10,982 bases of DNA from Halococcaceae archaeon (GCA_007129135.1 SKWB01000221.1:1-10982); one strand, 5' to 3'. Numbered from the stretch's first letter, positions 1-6,665 are shown. A program made the numbers and translations. The notes: generated by a model from the letters alone, not told the origin.

Positions 1-851
1 AGCACGACGACGAGGAAGACCCAGACGACGTCGACGAAGTGCCAGTACATCGAGACCGTGCTCACGGAGGTGTGGCGTTCGGCGTCGTACTGGCCGGCGA
101 GCGCGCGGAAGAGCAACAGCGAGATCAGCACCGCCCCGAGCATGACGTGCAGGCCGTGGAGGCCGGTGAGCGCGAAGAACGCGCTCGAGTAGATCCCGCT
201 CTGGAGCGTGAAGCCGTACTCGACGATGAACTCGTAGTACTCGTAGCTCTGGCCGGCGAGGAAGATCAGCCCCAGGACGAGCGTCGCGGCCAGCCCGACG
301 ATGAAGTTCCGCCGGTTGTCCTTCAGGAGCTCGACGTGGGCCCAGTGAATCGTGAAACTCGAGAGGATCAGGATGAACGTGTTCGCGAGCACGAGGTAGT
401 TGAGGATCGGGATCGAGACGCTGCCGATCGTGATCGCGCCCTCGGCGAGCGGCACCATCAGGACGTCGGTCGCCTGGTCCCAGGAGACGATACGGATCTG
501 GAAGAAGTAGACGAAGGCCGCGCCGAAGGTCGCGATCTCGGTCCCGAGAAAGAGCAACATCCCCCAGCGGAGCTTCGACTCGCCGCGGCCGCCCTCCTCC
601 CAGTAGGCCTTCACGAAGCCGTGGTAGGTCCAGCCGTAGAGCCCGACGAGGAGGACGACGGTGCTCGCGACGAAGACGACGGCACCGGCGAGGGGGTCTA
701 GCAGTCCGTCGCCGACGCCGAGGATGAGCAGTGCGAGTCCGACGTAGATACCGGAGGCGCCGACGGCCGCGACGAAGGGCCACCAGCTCGCCTCACCGTA
801 GCCCTTCGGCCAGTCCTCGACCGCGGGCAGGTGGTGATGATCGTCAGCCAT
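1..851 (-). CDS. coxC: Cytochrome c oxidase subunit III (heme-copper oxidase), 3' end cut by window edge
   Basis: Reverse-strand translation from the ATG at 851 gives 283 residues that run off the left edge, so only the last few residues should be missing. Subunit III is a membrane subunit of the aerobic terminal oxidase that stabilises the subunit I core. It begins with a short His-rich, acidic N-terminus, followed by about seven hydrophobic helices. Family marks are TEIATFG (residues 104-110, holding the conserved Glu105), a WAHVEL segment near 170-175, GLHGLHVMLGA (230-240) and the C-terminal YWHFVDVVW (269-277). The start is supported by a TATA-like TTTTTGG 24-30 bases upstream. It is transcribed away from the other cox-cluster genes across an 84-base shared promoter region. 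The long plus-strand reading frame opposite it is an antisense artefact. Function is very secure. Confidence 0.95.
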   Translation of the reverse strand, partial: MADDHHHLPAVEDWPKGYGEASWWPFVAAVGASGIYVGLALLILGVGDGLLDPLAGAVVFVASTVVLLVGLYGWTYHGFVKAYWEEGGRGESKLRWGMLLFLGTEIATFGAAFVYFFQIRIVSWDQATDVLMVPLAEGAITIGSVSIPILNYLVLANTFILILSSFTIHWAHVELLKDNRRNFIVGLAATLVLGLIFLAGQSYEYYEFIVEYGFTLQSGIYSSAFFALTGLHGLHVMLGAVLISLLLFRALAGQYDAERHTSVSTVSMYWHFVDVVWVFLVVV

Positions 852-874
852 GGTCGTCGGTTGCGCGCCGACTA

Positions 875-881
875 CCAAAAA
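875..881 (-). promoter_or_regulatory. TATA-like element for coxC
   Basis: On the minus strand this reads TTTTTGG, 24-30 bases before the coxC ATG. That is the spacing expected for a leaderless haloarchaeal transcript. It lies in the 84-base divergent region shared with the gene starting at 936. Confidence 0.5.
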
Positions 882-935
882 CCCATCTGACTTCGACAGG
901 GCAAGGTACAACACCGTAGCGCGGCGATACTACCC

Positions 936-1229
936 ATGCAGCGCCCGTTCGCCGACCCGGGGTTCGAGGTCGAACGCGACACCGCCGTCCTCCCGGGGGA
1001 GTCACCAGTTCGCTGTCCACACTGCGCCCAGCCGTTCTCGAGCGAGCGATACCGGACACTCCACCTCGGCCTCACACACTACGACCGCCTCTCGGAGGGA
1101 GACCGCGGGGCGTTCGTCGACGCCTACCGCGGCGAGACCGACGAGATACGGACCTTCCGGCTGAAAGTGCTCGGTCTGCTCGTGCTGATCTACTTCCTCT
1201 ACCTCTTCGTCTGGCTGCTCGTCGCGTGA
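936..1229 (+). CDS. Small C2H2 zinc-finger protein with C-terminal membrane anchor (cox cluster)
   Basis: This 97-residue protein has one zinc-finger-like motif: Cys27 and Cys30 in a CPHC knuckle, then His43 and His48, i.e. C-x2-C-x12-H-x4-H. An acidic linker follows, and then one strongly hydrophobic helix at about 77-96 that ends the protein. The topology suggests a cytoplasmic zinc-binding head tethered to the membrane. The family (DUF7410-like, from memory) is often found next to cytochrome oxidase genes in haloarchaea. A role in oxidase assembly, metal handling or regulation is inference only. It diverges from coxC. The ATG at 936 was chosen because the acidic N-terminus starts there; the upstream AT content is weak (around 904-912, GGTACAAC), so the promoter is not clear-cut. 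It is probably a real gene, since the Cys/His spacing and terminal helix would not arise by chance in an antisense frame. Confidence 0.8.
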   Translation: MQRPFADPGFEVERDTAVLPGESPVRCPHCAQPFSSERYRTLHLGLTHYDRLSEGDRGAFVDAYRGETDEIRTFRLKVLGLLVLIYFLYLFVWLLVA

Positions 1230-1353
1230 TACGGACGCTCGGGGTCGCTCACCGCGATCGCCGACCACTACCGGTGATCGCCGCTGGCCAGTGAGAGCCG
1301 TCGCTGCGAGACCGTGCGGAGGCCGGATCCGGCGTGGCGGTGGAAGTCGATGG

Positions 1354-1360
1354 CTTTTGG
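1354..1360 (+). promoter_or_regulatory. TATA-like element for the 1384-1788 gene
   Basis: CTTTTGG lies 24-30 bases before the ATG at 1384, in otherwise GC-rich sequence. The position fits a near-leaderless transcript. It supports starting the gene at 1384 rather than at the upstream in-frame ATG at 1291, which would place the promoter inside the gene. Confidence 0.5.
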
Positions 1361-1383
1361 TGACTGGCGTCTCTACTCCCGGT

Positions 1384-1788
1384 ATGGACGACCAGACGGG
1401 CCTCGGCCGGGCCGAAGAGCGACTCCGCAACCCCGACGAGGACGAGCGGTTTCCCTACGGGAAGACGAGTCCGTTTCCGATCTTCATCGCGCTCGGCCTC
1501 GCGCTCTCCGAAGTCGGCGTCTTCCTCGGCATCGTCCCGCTCGCGGTCGGGGGGCTGGTCCTCTTCTCGGGGAGCGTCGGGGGCATCCTCAGCGAGGCCG
1601 GCTACGTCGCGACGCCCTGGGGGACGCTCCTGGTCATCGGCGGGATACTGCTCGCGCTCGCCGGCTCGCTCTACGCCTTCTTCTTCGACCTCGCGGGGGT
1701 CACGCGGGTCGCCTCGATCGCCGTCGCCGCCGGACTCTGTATGCTCGGGGCGCTCGTCGGCCGGTTCGCGCTGGGCGAGCGGTACTAG
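1384..1788 (+). CDS. Four-helix membrane protein of the cox cluster (DUF7541-like)
   Basis: The protein has 134 residues: an acidic soluble N-terminus (1-28, ending around FPYGKTSPFP) followed by four hydrophobic stretches at roughly 31-49, 50-69, 78-101 and 108-128. No catalytic or metal-binding motif is visible. It resembles small haloarchaeal membrane proteins conserved beside coxA (DUF7541, recalled from memory), so an accessory or assembly role for the oxidase is plausible but unproven. A longer reading frame starts at 1291, but its first 31 residues are Arg/Gly-rich and unlike a haloarchaeal N-terminus, and the TATA element at 1354-1360 points to the ATG at 1384. It is followed after 41 bases by the next cox-cluster gene, which has its own promoter-like element. 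Confidence 0.85.
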   Translation: MDDQTGLGRAEERLRNPDEDERFPYGKTSPFPIFIALGLALSEVGVFLGIVPLAVGGLVLFSGSVGGILSEAGYVATPWGTLLVIGGILLALAGSLYAFFFDLAGVTRVASIAVAAGLCMLGALVGRFALGERY

Positions 1789-1797
1789 AAATCAGCA

Positions 1798-1805
1798 CCT
1801 ATTTG
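1798..1805 (+). promoter_or_regulatory. TATA-like element for the 1830-2051 gene
   Basis: The AT-rich stretch CCTATTTG sits 25-32 bases upstream of the ATG at 1830, just after the TAG of the preceding gene. It suggests that this small gene can be transcribed on its own with little or no leader. Confidence 0.5.
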
Positions 1806-1829
1806 ACCGGCGGCGGGCTATCGCAGGTC

Positions 1830-2051
1830 ATGAGCGAAAGCGACCGCGTCTTCGACCGCGAGACCCTGTTGGACGCGACGGTGAACTTCATCCCGCTCGT
1901 GATCCTCTTCATCTTCATCGGCCTCTTCCTCGTCGCCAACCCGTGGGGCGACGGGATCACCGACCTGATGACGATCTACATGTACGCGATCATGTTCGGG
2001 ATGGTCGTCGGTCTCTCCTGGCTCACCTACGAGATCATGAAGCGGCTCTGA
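1830..2051 (+). CDS. Small two-helix membrane protein of the cox cluster (DUF6684-like)
   Basis: This 73-residue protein starts with a short charged segment containing FDRETLLD (8-15). Two transmembrane helices follow, at about 18-36 and 44-66, joined by a loop with NPWGDG (37-42), and it ends in a short basic tail. It matches, from memory, the DUF6684 family found directly upstream of subunit I in haloarchaeal oxidase clusters. Its small size and position suggest a minor oxidase subunit comparable in role to bacterial subunit IV, but this is inference. The true start is the ATG at 1830. An open frame runs further upstream through the 1384-1788 gene, but there it encodes Arg-rich out-of-frame sequence. 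The 274 bases after it, before coxA, contain no convincing gene. Confidence 0.85.
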   Translation: MSESDRVFDRETLLDATVNFIPLVILFIFIGLFLVANPWGDGITDLMTIYMYAIMFGMVVGLSWLTYEIMKRL

Positions 2052-2325
2052 GCCACACGAGCGACTCGGCGATCAGCAACACCGCCGTGGCCATCGCGGT
2101 TCCGACCTGACCGCCCGCCGCCCCGACCATCCGTCTGCGACGACGCCGACCGGTCCGTCGAACGCTTCGGGCACCTCTAGGACCTGTAGGGTGTTCCCTC
2201 GTTCTGAGAGTCGCACCTTCTATGATACGTGATGGCGTGACACGAAAGAGCGTTCTCGACCGACCGACGGGGCCCGAGTCGCGCGTTCCGCATACTTGAT
2301 AACGGTGGGGTCCTGACCGAGGTAC
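2052..2325. other. Intergenic region upstream of coxA
   Basis: This is the longest gap in the window (274 bases). I see a TATA-like element for coxA at its right end, and a second AT-rich patch (TATGATAC, 2220-2227) that could mark a more distal start. A copy of the 11-mer ACCGGTCCGTC at 2149-2159 recurs at 6415-6425. There is a 31-codon minus-strand frame at its left end (2035-2130), which I do not accept as a gene. Nothing else stands out. Confidence 0.5.
2292..2302 (+). promoter_or_regulatory. TATA-like element for coxA
   Basis: ATACTTGATAA lies 24-34 bases before the coxA ATG at 2326. The spacing matches a leaderless transcript and supports this start. Confidence 0.55.
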
Positions 2326-4074
2326 ATGGTAGAAGGGCAGATCGCCTTGACGGTTCTGATGGGTGTGCTTCTGTTGGCGGTCGCCGCGTGGATCTCGCGC
2401 GTCGAGAACTGGCGTTCGCCGCTCTCCAGCGGTGGGGCGGCCGTCTCAGAGGAGGAGGGCTACGAGACGGCACACAAACCCGGCGGGATCACCCGCTGGT
2501 TGACGACGGTCGATCACAAGGACATCGGTATCCTCTACGGTATCTTCGCCGTGATCGCGCTCGTCATCGGTGGCGTCTCGGTGACGCTCATGCGCCTGGA
2601 GCTGTTCAGCCCCGAGACGACGTTCCTCGCGCCCGATACGTACAACGCGTTCATGACGAGCCACGGCATCACGATGCTCTTTCTCTTCGGGACGCCGATC
2701 ATCGCCGCGTTCGCGAACTACTTCATCCCGCTCCTGATCGGCGCCGACGACATGGCCTTTCCACGGATCAACGCCATCGCGTTCTGGCTGCTCCCGATCT
2801 CCGGGTTCCTGATCTGGCTGCCGCTCCTCAGCTACCCGCTCGCGGGCGTCATCGCCCCCGCCCAGGCCGGCTGGACGATCTACCCCCCGATGTCGATCGA
2901 ACAGAGCCACGCCGGGCTCGATCTCATGCTGCTCGGCCTGCATCTCTCCGGGATCAGCGCGACGATGGGGGCGATCAACTTCATCGCCACCATCTTCACC
3001 GAGCGGGGACCCGACGTCGGCTGGAACAGGCTGGATATCTTCTCGTGGACGATCCTCACCCAGTCGGGGCTGATCCTCTTCTCGTTCCCGCTTCTGGGCA
3101 GCGTGCTCGTCATGCTGCTGCTTGACCGGAACCTCGGGACGCAGTTCTTCACCGTCGAGGGTGGCGGGCCGATCCTCTACCAGCACCTCTTCTGGTTCTT
3201 CGGTCACCCCGAGGTCTACATCCTCGTGCTGCCGCCGATGGGGCTGATCAGTCTGATCCTCCCCCGATTCGCGGGTCGGAAGCTGTTCGGCTTCAAGTTC
3301 ATCGTCTACTCGACGCTCGCGATCGGTGTGCTCTCCTTCGGCGTCTGGGCGCACCACATGTTCACGACCGGTATCGACCCCCGGATCCGCGTCGCGTTCA
3401 TGGCGGTCTCGCTCGCCATCGCGGTGCCGAGCGCGGTGAAGGTGTTCAACTGGATCACGACGATGTGGAACGGGAGGGTGAGACTCACCGTGCCGATGCT
3501 CTTCTGTATCGGTTTCGTCGCGAACTTCATCATCGGCGGCGTGACGGGGGTCTTCCTCGCCTCGATCCCGGTGGACCTCGTGCTGCACGCGACGTACTAC
3601 GTCGTCGGCCACTTCCACTACGTCGTGATGGGTGCGATCGCCTTCGCGGTGTTCGCGGGGATCTACTACTGGTTCCCGCTCGTCACCGGTCGGATGTACC
3701 AGCGGAAACTCGGGCTGATGCACTTCTGGCTCTCGATGATCGGGACGAACGTGACGTTCCTCGCGATGATCCTGCTGGGCTACGGCGGCATGCCGCGACG
3801 CTACGCGACCTACCTCCCACACTTCGCCGACCTCCACCAGATCACCACCGTTGGCGCCCTGATCCTCTTCGTCGGCCAGCTGATCTGGGTGTTCAACATG
3901 GTCCAGTCCTACTTCGAGGGGCCGCTCGTCGAGAGCGGCGACCCGTGGGACCTGGAGAAAGACGGCCTGCTCACCGCGGAGTGGACCTGGTTCGACCGCG
4001 AAGTGATCGGTCCGGCGATGGCCGACGGCGGCGAACTCGACGACCCCGAGGGCCACGAGCCCGCCGACGACTGA
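2326..4074 (+). CDS. coxA: Cytochrome c oxidase subunit I (aa3-type heme-copper oxidase)
   Basis: This is the catalytic subunit that reduces O2 to water and pumps protons in the cell membrane; 582 residues. All cofactor ligands are present. His113 (TSHGITML) and His431 bind the low-spin heme, and His429 (GHFHY) binds the high-spin heme. His294, His343 and His344 (GHPEVY; WAHHMF) bind CuB, and Tyr298 is the His-Tyr cross-link residue. Proton-path residues of type-A oxidases are also present: Asp142 in DDMAFPR (D-channel entry), Glu296 in GHPEVY and Lys372 (K-channel). An extra N-terminal helix at about 5-24 precedes the canonical domain, which starts near residue 52 (GGITRWL). About twelve core helices follow, then an acidic tail. 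Subunit II, which carries CuA, is not in this window. It is flanked by small membrane-protein genes and by divergent coxC. Identification is secure; the physiological electron donor cannot be read from the sequence. Confidence 0.98.
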   Translation: MVEGQIALTVLMGVLLLAVAAWISRVENWRSPLSSGGAAVSEEEGYETAHKPGGITRWLTTVDHKDIGILYGIFAVIALVIGGVSVTLMRLELFSPETTFLAPDTYNAFMTSHGITMLFLFGTPIIAAFANYFIPLLIGADDMAFPRINAIAFWLLPISGFLIWLPLLSYPLAGVIAPAQAGWTIYPPMSIEQSHAGLDLMLLGLHLSGISATMGAINFIATIFTERGPDVGWNRLDIFSWTILTQSGLILFSFPLLGSVLVMLLLDRNLGTQFFTVEGGGPILYQHLFWFFGHPEVYILVLPPMGLISLILPRFAGRKLFGFKFIVYSTLAIGVLSFGVWAHHMFTTGIDPRIRVAFMAVSLAIAVPSAVKVFNWITTMWNGRVRLTVPMLFCIGFVANFIIGGVTGVFLASIPVDLVLHATYYVVGHFHYVVMGAIAFAVFAGIYYWFPLVTGRMYQRKLGLMHFWLSMIGTNVTFLAMILLGYGGMPRRYATYLPHFADLHQITTVGALILFVGQLIWVFNMVQSYFEGPLVESGDPWDLEKDGLLTAEWTWFDREVIGPAMADGGELDDPEGHEPADD

Positions 4075-4086
4075 TCGGTCGGTCCC

Positions 4087-4114
4087 TTCTCTCTCGCGTT
4101 CGTTGTTCGAAACT
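4087..4114 (+). terminator. Possible pyrimidine-rich termination region after coxA
   Basis: Starting about 10 bases after the coxA stop, the plus strand is pyrimidine-rich with several short T runs (TTCTCTCTC, then GTTCGTTGTTC). Archaeal terminators are often T-rich without a hairpin, and the next gene is convergent, so a stop is expected here. The evidence is compositional only. Confidence 0.3.
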
Positions 4115-4181
4115 CCCGAAACGTACCGACGAGGCGACCGAAGCTCCCCGTCCGATCACGCGAGGGGTGCCGGGCTGCGTC

Positions 4182-4286
4182 TCAGGAGCTGAGGACGATG
4201 AACAGCGCGGTGAGCGCCATGAAGAGCGCGACGGCACCCAGAACGAGCGCGAGGAGGTCCTTCTCCGAGAGCTCCTTGTCTATCAT
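4182..4286 (-). CDS. 34-residue single-helix membrane protein in the cox cluster
   Basis: A short minus-strand frame from the ATG at 4286 encodes 34 residues: a charged N-terminus (IDKELSEKD, 2-10) followed by one uninterrupted hydrophobic helix (about 11-32) ending in Ser-Ser. The acidic, amphipathic start plus a clean single helix looks like a genuine tiny membrane protein rather than antisense noise. No other gene overlaps it on either strand. It is convergent with coxA and divergent from the gene at 4346, with a weak TATA-like GCTTTCC (minus strand, 4310-4316) 24-30 bases upstream. Small single-helix peptides are known accessory subunits of heme-copper oxidases, so such a role is plausible but only inferred. 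I do not recognise a named family with confidence. Confidence 0.6.
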   Translation of the reverse strand: MIDKELSEKDLLALVLGAVALFMALTALFIVLSS

Positions 4287-4345
4287 ACTCTCGGGTTCGA
4301 ATGCGAGAGGGAAAGCCTCATCGTTCGGACGCCACAACCCTCACC

Positions 4346-4609
4346 GTGAACGACACCGCCGTCCCCGAGGCCACGAAGGTCGCCGGCAACCGCGTCATCC
4401 TGACGATCTACGCCGCGCTCGTCGGCCTCGCCGGACTGTTTGGCTTTCTCATCGGGATCTTCCTGGAGGACCTCGAACCGGTCGCGATGTTCGGGGTGAT
4501 ACCCGTTCCGCCGACGCCGGTCGGCCTCGCCGTTTACGGCGCGATCACCATCGCGGTCGTGCTCGGGGTCTTTCTGGGGCTCGTGATGGTCGTCTCCCGG
4601 CGAGCCTAG
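4346..4609 (+). CDS. Two-helix membrane protein of the cox cluster (DUF7520-like)
   Basis: From the GTG at 4346 this gives 87 residues: a short polar N-terminus, a helix at about 17-39, a loop rich in Pro (VIPVPPTP, 51-58) and a second helix at about 59-83 ending in SRRA. It resembles haloarchaeal cox-associated small membrane proteins (DUF7520, from memory). An in-frame ATG lies 45 bases upstream at 4301. I prefer the GTG because the added 15 residues are basic and unlike the family's short N-terminus, and because the ATG would leave only 14 bases to the divergent gene at 4286. The choice is not certain. Its TAG stop shares the palindrome CTAG with the stop of the convergent mutase gene. Function is unknown; an oxidase assembly or accessory role is suggested by context only. 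Confidence 0.75.
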   Translation: MNDTAVPEATKVAGNRVILTIYAALVGLAGLFGFLIGIFLEDLEPVAMFGVIPVPPTPVGLAVYGAITIAVVLGVFLGLVMVVSRRA

Positions 4610-6309
4610 CTCACCGTCCCGACCGTCTCCTGGTAGCTGCCGTGTTCGGCCTCGAAGACGGACATGATCTCACCCATCGTCGCGTACGACTTCACGGCCG
4701 CTAAGATCGCCGGCATCGTGTTCTCGCCGTCGCGGATCGCCTCCTCGATCGAGGCGAGTGCCTCCTCGACGGCACGGTCGTCACGGTCGGCCTTCACCGA
4801 CTCCAACCGGTCACGCTGGTGCGCTGCGGCCGCCTCCTCGTCGACGTGGAGGATCTCCGGGCTGGTGTCCTCGGAGAGCGTGTACCTGTTGACCCCGACG
4901 ACGACCTCCTCCTCGCGCTCGACCCGTTCCTGGTACTCGTAGGCGGCGTCCTGGATCTCGCGGTGGAAGTAGCCCTCCTCGATCCCCCGGAGGATGCCGT
5001 CCCTGACCGACCCATCGCCCATCTCGCGAATCTCCTCGATGTAGGCCATCGCGCGCGCTTCGACCTCGTTCGTGAGCGCCTCGACCGCGAAGCTCCCCCC
5101 GAGGGGGTCGACGATGTCGGCGACGCCCGACTCCTCGGCGATGATCTGCTGGGTCCGCAGGGCGACGCGGACCGCCTCCTCTGAAGGGAGCGCGAGCGCC
5201 TCGTCGTAGCTGTTGGTGTGTAAGCTCTGGGTGCCGCCCATCACGCCGGCGAGCGCCTGGATCGTCACGCGGGCGACGTTGTTGAGCGGCTGGTGGGCGG
5301 TGAGGCTCTGGCCGGCGGTCTGGGTGTGGAACTTCAGTCGCTTGGACTCCGCGCGCTCGGCGCCGTACTGCTCGTCCATCACCCGGGCGTAGATCCGGCG
5401 GGCGGCGCGGAACTTCGCGACCTCCTCGAAGAAGGAGTTGTGACAGTTGAAGAAGAACGAGAGCCGGGGCGCGAAGGCGTCGACGTCGAGACCCCGCTCC
5501 ATCGCGTCCTCGACGTAGCCGAAGCCGTCGGCGAGCGTGAAGGCGAGCTCCTGGACCGCCGTCGACCCCGCCTCGCGGATGTGGTAGCCCGAGATCGAGA
5601 CCGGGTGGAAGTTCGGCGTCTCCTCCGTGCAGAACTCGACGACGTCGGTCACCAGCGAGAGCGACGCCTCCGGGGGTATCACCCACTCCTTCTGTGCGAT
5701 GAACTCCTTGAACATGTCGTTCTGGAGCGTGCCCCTGACCTCCTCGCGGGGAACGCCCTGCTGGTCGGCCAGCGCGACGTACATCGCGTAGATCACCGGC
5801 GCGCTCGGGTTGATCGTGAACGAGGTCGAGACCTCGCCGACGTCGATGCCGTCGAAGAGCACCTCCATGTCCCGCAGCGAGTCGACGGCGACGCCCTCCT
5901 TTCCGACCTCGCCCAGGCTCATCGGGGCGTCGGAGTCGAGTCCCATCAGCGTCGGCATGTCGAACGCGACCGAGAGGCCGGTCTGGCCCTGTTCGATCAG
6001 GAAGTGAAAGCGGTCGTTCGTCTCCTCGGCGGTGCCGAAGCCGGCGAACTGGCGCATCGTCCAGGTCCGACCCCGGTACATCGTCGGGTACGGACCCCGG
6101 GTGAACGGCTCCTCGCCGGGGAAGCCGAGGTCGGAGAACTCGAGACCGGCGACGTCCTCGGGGGTGTAGAGTCGCTCCACTTCGAGGTTGGAGACGGTCG
6201 CGAACCGGTCCTGTCGTTCGCCGAAGCGATCGAGTACGGGCGAGAGCGTCTCCTCGTCCCACCGCCCGCGCTCGGCTCTGATCCGCGAGAGGGTCTCGTC
6301 GTCGTACAT
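4606..6309 (-). CDS. B12-dependent acyl-CoA mutase, large (substrate-binding) subunit; methylmalonyl-CoA mutase family with isobutyryl-CoA-mutase-like residues
   Basis: The 567 residues form the TIM-barrel substrate-binding part of an adenosylcobalamin-dependent acyl-CoA mutase, which interconverts branched and linear acyl-CoAs by radical carbon-skeleton rearrangement. Family marks include [11 protein letters not shown] (74-84), [10 protein letters not shown] (111-120), GTLQND (193-198), SGYHI with the active-site His243, PRLSFF (281-286) and [15 protein letters not shown] (358-372). The cobalamin-binding domain (DxHxxG) is absent, as in archaeal and other split mutases, so a separate small subunit must be encoded elsewhere. 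Aligned by hand to Propionibacterium methylmalonyl-CoA mutase, Tyr89 is Phe88 and Arg207 is Gln206 here. Both are the isobutyryl-CoA mutase states, so the usual name may be wrong. The start at 6309 has a TATA-like element 22-30 bases upstream. No epimerase, MeaB-type chaperone or small subunit is adjacent. Confidence 0.93.
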   Translation of the reverse strand: MYDDETLSRIRAERGRWDEETLSPVLDRFGERQDRFATVSNLEVERLYTPEDVAGLEFSDLGFPGEEPFTRGPYPTMYRGRTWTMRQFAGFGTAEETNDRFHFLIEQGQTGLSVAFDMPTLMGLDSDAPMSLGEVGKEGVAVDSLRDMEVLFDGIDVGEVSTSFTINPSAPVIYAMYVALADQQGVPREEVRGTLQNDMFKEFIAQKEWVIPPEASLSLVTDVVEFCTEETPNFHPVSISGYHIREAGSTAVQELAFTLADGFGYVEDAMERGLDVDAFAPRLSFFFNCHNSFFEEVAKFRAARRIYARVMDEQYGAERAESKRLKFHTQTAGQSLTAHQPLNNVARVTIQALAGVMGGTQSLHTNSYDEALALPSEEAVRVALRTQQIIAEESGVADIVDPLGGSFAVEALTNEVEARAMAYIEEIREMGDGSVRDGILRGIEEGYFHREIQDAAYEYQERVEREEEVVVGVNRYTLSEDTSPEILHVDEEAAAAHQRDRLESVKADRDDRAVEEALASIEEAIRDGENTMPAILAAVKSYATMGEIMSVFEAEHGSYQETVGTVS

Positions 6310-6330
6310 ACCGATATCTCTCGTGGATGT

Positions 6331-6339
6331 CCATTAACG
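6331..6339 (-). promoter_or_regulatory. TATA-like element for the acyl-CoA mutase gene
   Basis: On the minus strand this reads CGTTAATGG, 22-30 bases before the ATG at 6309. The position is typical of a leaderless haloarchaeal promoter. Confidence 0.5.
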
Positions 6340-6395
6340 ATTGCGCTCGGGCCACGGTCGGACGACCACACGCCCTGCCCCGTTCGTCGTCCCTC

Positions 6396-6438
6396 CGTCG
6401 GACCTCTGCACGCTACCGGTCCGTCAGACGTCGGACCT
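6396..6438. repeat. Short repeated half-sites CGGACC / GGTCCG in a divergent promoter region
   Basis: The 10-mer CGTCGGACCT occurs at 6396-6405 and again at 6429-6438, 33 bases apart (about three helical turns). Between them an inverted copy, GGTCCG, lies at 6418-6423. It forms a 6-bp inverted repeat with CGGACC at 6432-6437 (8-base spacer). The block lies between the divergent mutase and zinc-ribbon genes, about 30 bases before the latter's TATA element. This is where an activator or repressor could bind. Confidence 0.35.
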
Positions 6439-6467
6439 GTTCGGAACCGTGAGGGATCTCCACAAGA

Positions 6468-6475
6468 GATATACC
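6468..6475 (+). promoter_or_regulatory. TATA-like element for the zinc-ribbon gene
   Basis: GATATACC lies 31-38 bases before the ATG at 6506. This would place transcription start a few bases upstream of the ATG, giving a very short leader. Confidence 0.5.
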
Positions 6476-6505
6476 GCTGTATGCCATGGCCTCACATGAA
6501 TAGCA

Positions 6506-6625
6506 ATGGTGGATCGTCACTACCCCGAGTGGTGCTGTGAGGAGTGTGGGAAACCCCTCCGCATCGAGCCCTGCCTGAACTGCCAACAGAAAGCCGACCG
6601 GCGCTCGAAGAGCGCGCTCGCCTGA
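6506..6625 (+). CDS. 39-residue zinc-ribbon protein
   Basis: A short plus-strand frame (ATG 6506, TGA 6623-6625) encodes 39 residues with two zinc knuckles. Cys11 and Cys14 lie in CCEECGK, and Cys23 and Cys26 in CLNCQ, giving C-x2-C-x8-C-x2-C. An extra Cys10 precedes the first pair. A basic, Ser-rich tail (RRSKSALA, 32-39) follows. This is the pattern of the very small zinc-finger proteins that are common in haloarchaea; some affect growth, biofilm formation or regulation, but no function can be assigned here. It has its own TATA-like element, diverges from the mutase gene, and ends 40 bases before the convergent CBS-ParB gene. The regular Cys spacing and promoter make it more than a chance frame. 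An upstream ATG at 6496 is out of frame. Confidence 0.7.
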   Translation: MVDRHYPEWCCEECGKPLRIEPCLNCQQKADRRSKSALA

Positions 6626-6665
6626 GCGTCTTCGGGACGGACGGCCCCTCTCCGGTAGCCTCCTC

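Noticed and set aside
39..701. 220-codon plus-strand frame
   Set aside because: It is antisense to coxC, which is clearly the real gene here.
1249..1282. Inverted TCACCG/CGGTGA and repeated GATCGCC after the zinc-finger gene
   Set aside because: The arms are short (6 bp) and 17 bases apart in GC-rich sequence, and no T run follows. Chance is a sufficient explanation.
2035..2130. 31-codon minus-strand frame with a hydrophobic stretch, overlapping the end of the DUF6684-like gene
   Set aside because: There is no AT-rich promoter element upstream, and it overlaps a better gene by 17 bases. The hydrophobic residues can arise from GC-rich codons, so it is not supported without conservation data.
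2446..4056. 536-codon minus-strand frame
   Set aside because: It is entirely antisense to coxA, whose heme and copper ligands are intact. The translation is charged low-complexity sequence.
5293..6540. 415-codon plus-strand frame
   Set aside because: It is antisense to the mutase gene and runs through its promoter; there is no recognisable domain.
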